Assembly (NCBI GenBank): GCA_947846985.1
Contig: CANTUZ010000008.1
Span: forward strand, 39,202,817-39,266,816
Source: Fratercula arctica
Taxonomy: Eukaryota; Chordata; Aves; Charadriiformes; Alcidae
Direction: 5' to 3'
DNA length: 64,000 nt
Below, piece after piece: positions 10,938-22,800 of the stretch. Numbering within the stretch: the first letter of the stretch is position 1; the number at the start of each line of letters is the position of its first letter. The notes under the pieces were generated by a model. The model worked only from the letters and a program-made list of their open reading frames with translations, was not told the DNA's origin and did not search any database. A program made the position numbers and the translations under genes.

Positions 10938-13440
10938 GTCTGACAGCACAGGCTTCTGGTGTGTCAATAACCTTCTGGTGTGTCAAAAAAGTCTGGAACC
11001 TGGTATAGTGAGCAGCTTTGCTTTTCTTAGACTAGACAAGGTTTCCCACAGCTAAAAGCTGCAGAGAAGGTTTTATGTTATCATATTGTCCGGTCTCATG
11101 TCTGCACCCCATTTGCTGCCCATTTGCTGCTGGTCTGAGGGAGAAAAGGGCCTGTGTGAGGGTGGACGGAGCTGCAGCGGGCTGGGAGAGAGCAGAAAGA
11201 CAAGGCGGTCATGAAAATGCCACCAAGACACAGCCAGGCCTGCAAGGGTGCGAGCAAAAAGCCACTGCTTTGCTTAAACCCCACCAGGCAGCCTCAAATA
11301 CAGCGCCTGAAGCTGCACCCCCAAAAAGGAGCAGGGGGCTTGGTGGGTGCCTGCGTGGGCACAATGCTTCGGGAGCGCAAAGGGAAAACACGCAGAAGGT
11401 CTGCACCAGACCCGACCTCCTCCCAGGGCAGTGCTCACGGGGGAGCTGCTGTAGCAGCTGGCGGTGTCGGTGCCCTGGCGAAGAGTCACTCTCCGAGCGC
11501 TTGAAACACAGCCTCGGCTTCTGAGCGCACGTTTTTTGAGTCCCCGGTGCCAGAGGGGAATGGTGGTAATCCATCTAACTTTTCCTGCAGCTCCACTCCT
11601 GCCGCTCCGTGGCAGGATGTCAGTCCACAGACGCCAGACTCTGGCTGCAAACACGGTTTCCTGTAGCTGTTATTACTTGGGCTCGAGCAACCCGGAGGAG
11701 AGAGGCGCGATCTGCAAATTGAACCCATTCGCCTTGCCTGCTGGAAGATCAAAAGGGGAATGGAATCGATGGGATTTTCAGAAGCCATTGGTGCTGGCTA
11801 GCACTGCCACCTTCCCCTGCCTGCAGTCCTTATTGCCATTAGATGAGGCAGACCCGGGGCCAAGAAACGTCCCCTGGAATGAATTGGCTGCCGGTCTGGA
11901 AACCTGAGTCAGTGTCTGTTTGGCCCTCCTTGAGTCAAAGGGACCAGATCTGGAAACCAGACAATGGGGCTAGGTGGAGCTCCAGCCCTCAGCTTGGCCT
12001 GTGCTCCCCCACGTTTGTGAAAGGTTTTCTAGGATTGGGAGAGGCTCAGGCACGACTTTCTGAGGTGGGCTTGCCTACCCACCTCCCACTCTTTAGGAGA
12101 TACCTTTGCTGAGTTTGCAAGCATCCCGTGTTTCTTGAGACAACGGAGCAGACCCAGCACTCTTCAACTGGCTCCTCTGCAGCAGCACATTCCTTCCTTG
12201 GTTTCTAACCCCAATCTACAACTGCATCCAGCTACAGAAGCTCTGTGTGACCCCCCTCTGTGTCTGCTCACAGGCAGGGAAGCAGCCATATACCTCTCGG
12301 TTCCCTGTTGTTGTGCCTGATGATAGCACAAGACATACCAGAGCAGCTTTCTAGCTGTTGCATCATCTGCAGCCCTTACAGATTTAATAGGACTAGATTT
12401 AATGAGCTCCTCCAGCTGCAAAGCGTTCTGTTGGACTGCTGGCCAGCAATGAGGTCTCATCCAGAGGAAAAAGGCATGTTAGTCCATGGGCTTTCATACA
12501 CATAGCCCCTGACCAAAAGCCATAATGCCTGTGTGCACAAGGGGACAGTTACTGCAAGGGACAGAAACCTTTGTACTTTAGTGCCTTCCCAGCAAGAACG
12601 CAATGCCAATTTTCAAAGCTCTTAGGAACAGGCCACTCCTGTTGAGCACAATTTTTCTTTAAACTAGATTTGTTTACTCACTCTGTGTCATTCAGAGCTG
12701 ACTCTTCTCTCGTCTCCCATGGGGACAGTGTAGACCGGCAAGGAAGAGGAGCAGAGGACACAGCAGTGTTTACTTGCAAGATGGTACTTGTCCCCGTGGA
12801 CAAAGCAGAGCCCCAGAGAGGAACAAAGTGGCTGGTAAACAGGACAGATGAAGCTGGAACGCCGGTGTCTGGATCGCTGGTGATTCGAGGTTCATTCAGT
12901 TCTTCTTGCAGAAAATCCCTCTGTTTAACCACTCTCTTCTCTCTCATCCGCATATTTTAGAGACATGCTGCAATGAAAGGCAGAAAGTTTTTACATACCA
13001 TATCCCATTATGCTTTCTAGCAGAAGTTATCTCCTGAACTGGGCTTTTCTTCTCCTTTTTTTTTTTTTCTGTGGTTTTTTTTGGTTTTTGGTTTTTGTTT
13101 TCCTTAAATGCATGCAAAAACCTACCCATCCCAGGCTGACCTAATGAGTTCTTGTACAGGGGTAATGGAAAGAGAGTGACTGTAATTGCTGTCTCAGCCT
13201 TGGAGATGGCCAACACTGGAAATCCATAGGTGTTTAAGAGAAATCCCGTGGAGAAATACACTACGATGTAAATCTGTGTCACTCTAAGTGAGTGCAACAG
13301 GAAGATGTAAATTTGAAAACAGGTTAACGTTTGGCCAAGACCTTGGACATACCTCTTCCAGGTCTGGAGAAATAATTTTATGTCCAGCATACCTGACTGC
13401 TCCTACCAGACACATCTCTTAAAAGCTGAGGGCACAGGCT
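10938..13440. other. Intergenic, no gene recognised
   Basis: Unique-looking sequence upstream of ASB1. A 15-base unit (CTTCTGGTGTGTCAA) is repeated at about 10951-10986. Several open frames up to about 150 codons overlap on both strands, but none resembles a known protein or shows splice-compatible structure. Confidence 0.6.
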
Positions 13441-13545
13441 GTGAGCAGCCCTGGCTGCTGTTCCAGCCTGTCCCACCAGGAGGTTGGACTAGGTCCCCTC
13501 CTGAGGTTCCTTTCAGCCTGAATTATCCCATAATCCTAATAATAA
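13441..13545 (+). mobile_element. CR1 3'-end fragment
   Basis: About 100 bases with the CR1 3' terminus (AGGAGGTTGGACTAGGTCCCC, then CCTGAGGTTCCTTTCAGCC) followed by a degenerate tail. It is old and diverged, and the left limit is approximate. Confidence 0.75.
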
Positions 13546-14942
13546 CCAGCCAATGCTTCCTGTAACTGGAACAACGATGAGGTCCATGGACTGTTTCTAA
13601 AGACTGCAAAAGGCAGTTGCTGCTTGTTTGAGGTACACCAGGCAGATACTCCACTGGCACAAGAGAGCAGAGTTCCAGAGGAACTGGGATTCCTCACTGT
13701 CTTGGGGTACATTACCTCTAGAAACTTGCCCTGACCAGGCCCACCACCAGAAGGGAGAAGCAGCCAGGGCAGGTGAGCTCACTTGGCCCCTCTTCCCTCC
13801 ATGGCCAGCAGTTCATTATCTGTGGGTGGTCTTTCAGACTGCTGCACTGATCCCATCCCGCTTGAAAATCAATCCACCCAGCAGTTGGGGCCCGTGGCTC
13901 TTTCAAGGAGAGCTTCCAGTATCTAAAAATAGCCACTAACCCAACACAGCCAACACACACTGACTCACTCATTAGGCAAGACCTTTCCTCCAGCTCCTGA
14001 CACTGAAGCAATGAAAAAGAAAAAAGTAAAACAAGCAAAGAAAAATCCTTCTGATTCTCCAGAGGAGCCCTCAGCCATGGGCAGCTAGCTCAACCACCCC
14101 TCCACGTTCACTACCATTCCCTGCTGCCTCTCTTGAGCAGACACATCCTCCCACTTGCCATCCTCTTCCAACCATGTTCCTCATTCTCTAAGTGAAGCAA
14201 GGGGTTCACCCACCCTGGCCCCATCCCGCTCCTGAAAACAGGGTGCTGGATCCCCATCAAGATCAGAAAGGAATCAGCCCGTCTATTGGGGCACCGCTGG
14301 AGAGTCCCAGCCCCACAGGACCTGGGCATGCGCTTTCCAACCTGCTTCTCTCTGCATTGCCCACCTTCCCGTGTCCCTCGCCGCCAGCCCCCACAGCCCA
14401 GCAGTGGTCTCCCCTCTGCAGGGGAGTTTTATTCCCAGTTTTATTTTCCCATCAAATTCTGAGTATTTTCTGAAGAGAAAAAAGATAGTAAAAAACAGAA
14501 ATAAATCCCTTTTGCCTGCAAATCCCCTGGGAAAATAACTGCACTGCTGCTAGCACCAGGCATGGACGTACAAAGACCCATGGCTTAACCCTTCTTTCTC
14601 CACTTTGTGACTGGGATTATGGCAAACGAGAGTTTCCAGTTTCAGGGCTGTGAAAGTCCCCTCTGTGGACCTGGAAGGTCTGTCTCACCTGAACATGCTG
14701 GAAGAGAAGGGAGGGGGCAGGGGTGAACCCCTATTAACTCACTGCTTTTACTCCCTTGAATTAAGCCAGTGGTTGCATTTAGCGCCAGACTGCGCAGCGC
14801 AAGACTGAGAAGAAAAATGCACCTCCTTCTCTCTCGTTTGTGGATTCACAAGGACATCTTGAGAGTCTTGCAGCCAGGCAGGGCACTCTCTTCTGTGACT
14901 GAAAGGGACAATTATTTATACCTGGTGCTAAAACGAGTGGCT

Positions 14943-14966
14943 AGCCCCACCACCACCACCACCTTC
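14943..14966. repeat. (CCA)n short repeat
   Basis: CCACCACCACCACCACC within the intergenic region just before the purine tract. Simple repeat, no further signal. Confidence 0.7.
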
Positions 14967-15049
14967 AACACCCTTTCCAGAGGCACCACCTTTTAAATCC
15001 CCCAAGATTCCTCCCGGACCTGCCAGGCAGCAGAAGAAACCTGCATTAT

Positions 15050-15471
15050 GAAAAAAAGAGAGAGAAAGAGAAAAAGAAAGAAAGAAAACAGAGAAAGAGA
15101 GAGAAGAAAGAGAGAGAGAAGAAAGAGAGAGAGAAGAAAGAGAGAAAGAGAGCGAGAAAGAGATAAAGAGAGAAGAAAGAGTGAGAAAGAGAAAGAAGGA
15201 AGGAGGGAAGGAGGGAGGGAGGAGGAGGGAGGGAAGGAAGGAAGGAAGGAAGGAAGGAAGGAAGGAAGGAAGGAAGGAAGGAAGGAAGGAAGGAAGGAAG
15301 GAAGGAAGGAAGGAAGGAAGGAGGAAGGAAGGAGGAAGGAAGGAGGGAGGGAAGGAGGGAGGGAGGGAGGAAGGAAGGAAGGAAGGAAGGAAGGAAGGAA
15401 GGAAGGAAGGAAGGAAGGAAGGAAGGAAGGAAGGAAGGAAGGAAGGAAGGAAGGAAGGAAGGAAGGAGAAA
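15050..15471. repeat. Long polypurine tract, GA-rich then (GGAA)n
   Basis: From 15050 to 15182 the plus strand is (GAAA/GAGA)-rich with only four pyrimidines (at 15089, 15153, 15164 and 15182). From 15183 to 15471 there are 289 uninterrupted purines, mostly GGAA units with GGGA interruptions. Mirror-symmetric purine tracts of this size can form triplex (H-DNA). The long open frames of RKEG or SFLP repeats on the two strands are artefacts of the 4-base unit. GGAA arrays also offer many ETS core sites. True length may be misassembled. Confidence 0.97.
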
Positions 15472-17408
15472 CACTGTAACCATAACTGTAATTCACGCTT
15501 AGCTCAGTCTATAAAACTTCTCCCTTCCTGGATCTAAGCCAACAGCTTGAATTTTTAGTGAACTCTAAAGTTAAGTTGCCCTGGTGATAAATGTATCTGT
15601 GGGGAAAGAAGGTGGGTCCAGGGGCGGGAGGGGGGGGGAAATCCCGTCCCCCCATTTTTAGCACAGCTCAACATTTTTCTGTGGAATTTTGTATAGTTAG
15701 TTTCTAAAGTGGACATGAAGACATACATTAACAACAGGCTGCAACAGAAAACAGGAATGAGAGATGGGAGGAGAACTTAATTCCAGCATCCGGGACTGTC
15801 ATTAGGACTGGGGCTGTAATCACAGCGATGACAACAGACAGGTTGCCTGGAGTCCAGTAAGTTAATTACGCTGCAAATGTGCCTTGACATGCCTAAATAC
15901 GATTGTCTTTTGGGAAAAGAGGCAGGACTGATGTATCGTCTACCTGTATTTTGACCTTCCGTCACGTGTCCAGGACTTTGCTCCTTCAATCCTGACCATG
16001 TAAAAGTGAAGGATCTGGAATGGAGATTATACTGCAACACCACAGAAAGACAGAGCCTAGAAAATTCCACCCATCCGTCCTCTTCAGCATGGCACAAAAT
16101 GAGACAGAGATGAACATTAACCCTGCTACTCCCAGAACACTGGTACAATCAGTCCGGCAAGTGAGGAAAGAGGATTAAAATTGAGTGAAGAATCACCAGG
16201 ATAAACACAGATAAAATCAGTAGCTTGGATGTGGGTGCTGGCAGGTCATGAACCCCTCACCTGCATGGGCGATGCCAGCCCCAAACTGGTCCCAAAGGAA
16301 AGGTTTCACTGGCTTCACCATGCAATGACACCATTAAGGAAAAATGGCCAAAAAAAGAAAAGGTTGTATTTCATACTTGACCAGAGGATGCCTGTTTATA
16401 AGGAAAGAGGACAATAATTGTCCTACACGCCCCTTTCATTTCACCAAATAAAATTATGGGACCACCTGAGAAAGAGCAGGGTTTCATGCTTTTTTTTCTC
16501 ATTCTTTTCCTAGCACTTACTTTTGTTAAGGGCGTGAAAGGCTCCGGCTCTGGAAATCCTTTCTCAGTAGCCCAGTACTGTCCTGCGGGAACTCCTCAGT
16601 CCAGTCTCTCAGACATGCCCAGCACGTGAGAGAAGATGCAGCCCATACCTTGGTCATAGGTCCTCAGTTCATGGAGCAAGCATGCTTGCGGGTATTTACT
16701 CTCCTGGGCGCATTACCGTGATCGGACCATTATCATCAACAGCTTGAGGCAGCCATCAGAGACATCCCCAGCACGGGGCAGGGGAGCAAAACGCCAATGG
16801 AGTTTTTATCAGCATTTTCCAGGAGAAATGGCCATCTGGAGATGCCTTGTGATGGCAGATGTGGGAATATCAAAGGAGAAGCAGGCGCCTCCTTTACCTC
16901 AGTCAACAAACGAAACACCTCCTTGCAGGCAGGTTAGAAAATAACATAAAATCTGCTGAGGACAAGTTTCCATTTGACAGGAAAGAGCTGCCCAGAAATG
17001 AGTCACTCAGGAACATTTCAGTCAAACCTCCCCCACTCCCACCAGGGGATTTGCAGACAAAAGGGATTTATTTCTATTTTTTGCTATTTTTTCTCTTCAG
17101 AAAAATATTCAGGTTTTGATGGGAAAATAAAACTGGAAAGCTTTTTTCCCCGTTGTTTTTGCCCTTTGAGCAATTTCTTTCACCGCTTGTGTGGAATTGT
17201 CAGAAGAACTACCTCAAAGAAAAAGCAAGAGCGTGAAAAAAGAAAAGAGCTGGGGAGCAGAAAGTTCATTTCCAATATACACAATGCGTGTGCAAAACGC
17301 TTCTCTGCAGCCTTCCCCGTCCCTCCCTCTTCAGCTGAGTCTGGCCATTGTCCACGGCATCCTGCTGCCCTGAGCAAAGCCATCTTCAGTCCCTGTGTAG
17401 TAGGATGC
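15472..17408. other. Intergenic, no gene recognised
   Basis: Unique-looking sequence. It contains one perfect NF-kappaB-type palindrome (GGGAAATCCC, 15636-15645) beside a poly-G run. This may be chance. Nothing else was recognised. Confidence 0.55.
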
Positions 17409-18011
17409 CATCCAGAGGAACCTGGACAGGCTGGAGAGGTGGGCCCGTGTGAACCTCATGAAGTTCAACCAGGCCAAGTGCAAGGTCCTGCACCTGGGCC
17501 ATGGCAATCCCAAGCACAGATACAGGCTGGGCAGAGAATGGATTGAGAGCAGCCCTGAGGAGAAGGACTTCGGGGTGGTGGTGGATGAGAAGCTCAACAT
17601 GAGCCGTCAACGTGTGCTCACAGCGCAGAAAGCCCCCCGCACCCTGGGCTGCATCACAAGAAGCGTGGCCAGCAGGTCAAGGGAGGTGATTCTCCCCCTC
17701 TGCTCCGCTCTGGTGAGACCTCACCTGGAGTACTGCGTCCAGCTCTGGGGTCCTCAGCACAAGAAGGATATGGAGCTGTTGGAACAGGTCCAGAGAAGGG
17801 CCAGAAAGATGATGAGAGAGCTGGAGGACCTCTGCTGTGAGGACAGGCTGAGAGAGCTGGGGTTGTTCAGCCTGGAGAAGAGAAGGCTCCGGGGAGACCT
17901 TACAGCGGCCTTCCAGTACCTGAAGGGGGCTACAGGAGAGATGGGGAGGGGCTCCTGATCAGGGAGTGGAGCGATAGGACGAGGGGTAACGGTTTTAAAC
18001 TGAAAGAGGGA
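17409..18011 (+). mobile_element. CR1 LINE fragment, 3' end missing
   Basis: A 5'-truncated CR1 on the plus strand with ORF2 C-terminal sequence open over 17449-17958. Signatures include [57 protein letters not shown] and FQYLKGA. After the GGACGAGGGGTAACGG block it stops abruptly at about 18011 against LTR-like sequence, so the CR1 3' UTR and tail are absent. It belongs to a different CR1 subtype from the 10.04 kb copy, with many residue differences. Confidence 0.93.
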
Positions 18012-18198
18012 AGTAGTGAATGAATTTCTTGTTTTGCTTCGCTTGCATGCGCGACTTTTGCTTTACTTATTAAATTGTCTTTATCTCAACCCACGAGTTT
18101 TCTCACTTCTACTCTCCTGATTCTCTCTCCCATCCCACCGGGGGGTGGTGAGTGAGCGGCTGTGTGTCCTAGGTGCCAGCTGGGGTTAAACCACGACA
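18012..18198 (+). mobile_element. Endogenous-retrovirus LTR remnant (R-U5-like end)
   Basis: This directly abuts the broken CR1. It has a polyadenylation-type ATTAAA near 18070 followed by TGTCTTTATCTCAACCCACG, a C-rich stretch with CCCACCGGGGGG, and an end reading GGGGTTAAACCACGACA with a CA terminus. I recognise this as the 3' portion of a common avian ERV LTR. Only the end of one LTR is present. No internal viral genes were seen nearby, so it is a truncated solo remnant. The assignment is from memory of the family. Confidence 0.75.
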
Positions 18199-19779
18199 GA
18201 GGGGAGACCCAGCTCCGTCAAGTGCCTGGTGCCCAGCCTCTGGTGTTTTTCCCCCTCACCTGCTGGACCCACAGCTCTGATTCCTTTCACCAAGGAGATG
18301 CATCCCTGTGTAAATCGGACAGTCGAAATCCTTCCCTGTTTCATACATTTCCTTCAACAAACCAAATCAACTATATGTACTCTTAGGAACAATTTTTTTA
18401 AATGGGTACTTCAGTTAGGCTTAGAGAAGATGCTGGCTCTAGTGGGACCAAAATTAATCCCCAAATAGAGAAAAAAAAGAGACTGTGACATAATAATATG
18501 GGAACATTTGTCCTTCACTTTGTTAGCAGCATTGCTGAGGACATTGGAAATATAAAAGCTCCTAGGCAAAAATATCAAAAGCAAGACAACTCCAATGCTT
18601 TCATATAAGCTACAGCAACGCTGTAGATTCCGTCTCCAGCAAAGGAAAAGTCCAGTACAGCCCTGGGGCTTTCTGTATCAGAAGAGGAGTGTTAATGCAG
18701 AGGAGACAAATCTCATCTGAAAACCTTTCCTGTTATTAAAATGATAAACAGCAACGGATGGGATCAGAATCTTTGTTCAAAGTCATAGTCAGTCAATTGG
18801 TTTCATCCTCTCTTTTTCTGGCCCAGAATCTCCCGCACATCGGGGTGTACCCACCAGAGAGCTAACACCAGCTTTCCCAACAGCTGATGGCAATCTGTCA
18901 ATGGATGAACACCCTTTCCAGCCTTCAGCATACCATCTCCATCCTTGCCTGAAGGCAGAAGCAGCTGCCATAATGGAAAGACTGGTTTGGGTCTTGCAGA
19001 TCAAAAAAGGAGGAGAACCATATCTGAAAAGAATCACTTCCATTTTTTTATAACCATCAAACATTTCCATCAGGAGCAAAGCGGGAAGCAAATCTAACTC
19101 TAAGCAGCAAGACCCAACTCGTCTCAAAGACAGGCTGCAGTTTAAGAAGCCGAGGACAACACAAGTCGGAAGAAAGCGGACTACCATTCGTAGGATCTGG
19201 GTTCCCACCCCTGCCTCTTGCTTTTTGATCTTTGGCAGGTCTCTGAGACTCCCTGAGCAACCGCCCCCCCGTCAGTGGGAAGATGGAGATTTCCTAACCC
19301 CCATGTCATGGGAAGCAGAGCCAGGGATGCTGAAAAGGGCACTCAGCTTTCATTCAAAAATATATTGTGGCCTTCATCCCTGGGTAGAAAACATTGAAAG
19401 CGTGAACGGAAAGGCAAAAATGAAAGAACTAAATACATGGGTTGTTTTTAATCTGATGCTCTGCAAAATCAATTTCAGATCAGGAACTAAGGGTCAGGAG
19501 AGACCTGACTCCTGATTCCCAATGCCTATTGCTGGCAACGCTGACATGACACTTCCTCTGCCTTGTGGCTTTGGCTGAAGGTCTCCCAGGCACAGAACAT
19601 GGTTTGTTCTGTGAAGGTTCAGTGCCAGACACAAAGGGAACAGGAATCACCCCAAACTACTGGCATTTGGATGCATGTGGGTTTTCTGCGTGAGTCCATG
19701 TCCAAATGGCCCAAAAGTCCAAATGTCCCAAACCAGCATTTGTCTCCTGACACACCGAGAAGTCAAACAGCGAATATTT
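18199..19779. other. Intergenic, no gene recognised
   Basis: Unique-looking sequence of moderate GC. Only scattered chance frames, and no repeat recognised. Confidence 0.55.
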
Positions 19780-19855
19780 CATAGAAATCGTAGAACGGTT
19801 TGGGTTGGAGGGGACCTTTAAATATCAACTAGTCCAACCCATCAAGACATTTCAG
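19780..19855 (-). mobile_element. CR1 3'-end fragment
   Basis: The plus strand begins ATAGAAATCGTAGAACGG, then TTTGGGTTGGAGGGGACCTT and AGTCCAACCC. This is the complement of a CR1 3' terminus with a decayed tail. It is short and the right limit is uncertain. Confidence 0.8.
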
Positions 19856-22800
19856 GCAGTGCAGATCCAAGCCCATGGGTGCATCTCCCAGTGACTTGGC
19901 ATAGGCCTGCTGTCTCAGATGAGGTCTGCCGCGAAATTCGGTCTCACCAGCACTAAGCAACAAACTCATACGCCTCCATTAGTGATGAAAGGCTCAGCGA
20001 GTCCCCCGTGGCAGCAGCTACACCTCCACCTCCCTTCAGAGCCTGTGCTTTTGGAGATGCCCGACCTCACCGCTGCGTCCAGCTAGGAACAGGCATCAGG
20101 TTCTCCATGGTGTTGCACATCTACGGAGAGAAAGCACATTGTGAAGGTGGTGAGTTCTGGCAAAAGCTAGAAAATGCCATTAACTAAAACAACAACAACA
20201 AAAAAAAGCACAGGACTATGCAAAAATAGGAGACCGTTTCATAATGTGCTCACATAAACAGATGAATTAAGCCTGCTCTCCAGACAGCTGTAGCTCTATT
20301 TGCCTTGCGAGTGCTTGACTTTCCCACCTTAACACTGTGCTCTTAGCGTGCTTTTTCTCACCCCGTGCATTGTGTATAGAAAATACAGCCTCCCGCCCCG
20401 GCTCTGCAGTAAGAGAATCCCAGTGTTGAGTGAGTGCAGGCACTTACCGGCTGACACAGCGTCCACGCTGCGACCACAAGGGTCTCTTTATAGAGCAGCT
20501 CTCCGGGCACACGAGGCCTGGACCAGCCTAACCAAATCAGCGGAGAAAAATAAACATCCTTCTCTTGGAAGTGCCTAGCACAATTTCATTAAGCCAGACT
20601 AGGACGGCGAAGGAGCCGGATGTATATTTATTGAACTGAGCCCTAGGAGAATAAAAGGGGGAAAGAAGCCCCCGGCTGTTACGGTGAGGGGGGATTTAAG
20701 GAAACTAAACAAAGCAAGAGTTATCCCCCCCCCCCTACTCAAATCCCAACACTAAAAAAAGAAAATACAAAGTCCTTTTCAGATGTGATTTCTGCAGAGG
20801 GTAACGTGAACATGCTGCGGTTTTAGAACAATTAAATGAAGAAAGGTGTCTTTTGGAAAGAGGGGTACAAGAATTACGAGCATGTTTCCTACCAGCGGCA
20901 TTCCTGCCTGTTTTATGGCACGCTCTGGACGCCGGCCCACCTCCGAGGTGGAGTGTGAACATAAAACATTTCCCCAATTGTTTTCCCCGTTGAGATGCGG
21001 CGATGCTGAGCAGCTGCGAAGCGACGCGCGGGCAGCGGTCCCTGGCCTGGCTTTCCCTGGCGGTGGCAGAGCGCGGGGGTTTAGGGCTAATTAAGAAATG
21101 AAAATTGACTCTGGACTCGCACACGTTTAACCACCTCCCCTTGCTCCCAGCCCTTCCCAGGGAAGGGGTTTCTGTTTCAAGGTATTTCAGATCAACCCCG
21201 GTTCGTTTTTCTCTGTTTCTTTTGTCTCTTTTTTTTCTTTTTGTAGTGGAAGGGGCTCCAGAGAGGCTATTCAAAATGGTTTGGTTACCAAAATTCAGCT
21301 TCTAATAAAGAAATAACAATGAATGTTCTGTCAATCCTTGCAGTATCTCCCTCAAGCGCTAACAGCAATGCAACGTTTCTTTTCACAAATGACCCCGAAT
21401 TCTTCCTTCTCCCCTCAGAAAGAGGTCCTGGACTGGAGATGCAGTAGAAACGTCACCCTGCTGTGCTTGAGAGAGACACAGAAAATATGGCCAGCTGTGC
21501 CTGAAGGACATGGACATTTTTTTATTGGTGATCAGAATAGCAATATAGCGATAACAGCAATAAAAAACATTTTGTAGTTATACTGGTATAAAGGTGTAAT
21601 TTTGGCTTTTAGCTTATATCCCTACTAAGAAAGAGTAAAAGGTGATGTAATCAAAGAAAAACTAAAAGGTACCCAGTCAGGTATAATAAATTATAAAGCA
21701 AGGGATGGAGACGGCCTGCTTAGGGAGCAGGCGGAGAAGATGCAGGCGGGGATGTTTCTTCGCTGTGGCGCTGATTCCCTCCTGCAAGAGCCCATCAGAC
21801 GCTTCCCCTGGGGCCTCCAAAATTGCTCCCTGAAATGACAGAGTGATGAGCCTCTGCCCAGCCGCACCGACCCCACGAGGGCTGCAGGAGCTGGCGGACA
21901 ACGGCGCAAGGTGCCCCGCCACGGAAACGTCGCAAGATGCCCCAATGCGGACAGCATCTCTAGCACGTCGGGCTATCTCAGCCTGCGTCCCTTTCTCAGG
22001 TCAGGAGCGTCGCGTTACACAATCCTTCTGGTGCCAGAAGCGGGAAGGAAAGACAGAATAGCCTCTCAAGAAGATTTTAGGTGGGCTATAAATACTGCTG
22101 AAGTGGGCTGCCTTCCCTTCCCCATGCTTCGCCAAGCTTCGTTAAATGCAGGAAAACACACGAGGAAAAAGGGACACCACCCCCACACCCACCCCCCACA
22201 CACACACTTGGCTTCAGGCTGCGACATCTCCGCACCCGTGAGGATGCTTTTCCAGGCAGAAAAGGGGTGCTGTGGCCCAGGCGCGTTGCAAAGCTGGGTG
22301 AGTAGATTTGCTACACGTTGCTGGACTGAGGCAGTGGGCCCTGGGAGGGTGCAGGCAGGGGGCCAGAGCTAATTATTATCCCTAATTATCTGAGGAGGTT
22401 TGGGAGCGCCGATGCGCCCCCGCTCAATGCGGAAATGGATCGATACAGGACTCTTAAGGCTTTGGTCCCCAAAGTGTGAAAGTTAAGACTCTAATGCAAT
22501 GCAGTTGCCTCTTTCTTTTTCAATTTAAACAAAAGCTAAAAACAAAGAAAATGGCAAGACAAGCAGAAATAAAAATAATACAGTCATCAGCACCTGGTTA
22601 TTACCAGAATCCATGGGGTATGGAATCTGATACCCATCGCCTTTATCGGGTCAGGGTTTGACAAGTAAAAGAAGTAGATTATGGTAGATTTTCAAAGCCC
22701 CTTTAACAGCGCAGACAACTGCAAAGCTGAGTACTCCAGTCTCAGCCTTATTAAAGGCTATTTTCATAACCATAAACCAGCAGAACAATGTCTCATTTTA

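Noticed and set aside
15046..15537. Open frames of 118-167 codons on both strands made of RKEG or SFLP repeats
   Set aside because: They are translations of a tetranucleotide purine tract. A 4-base unit without stops is open in every frame.
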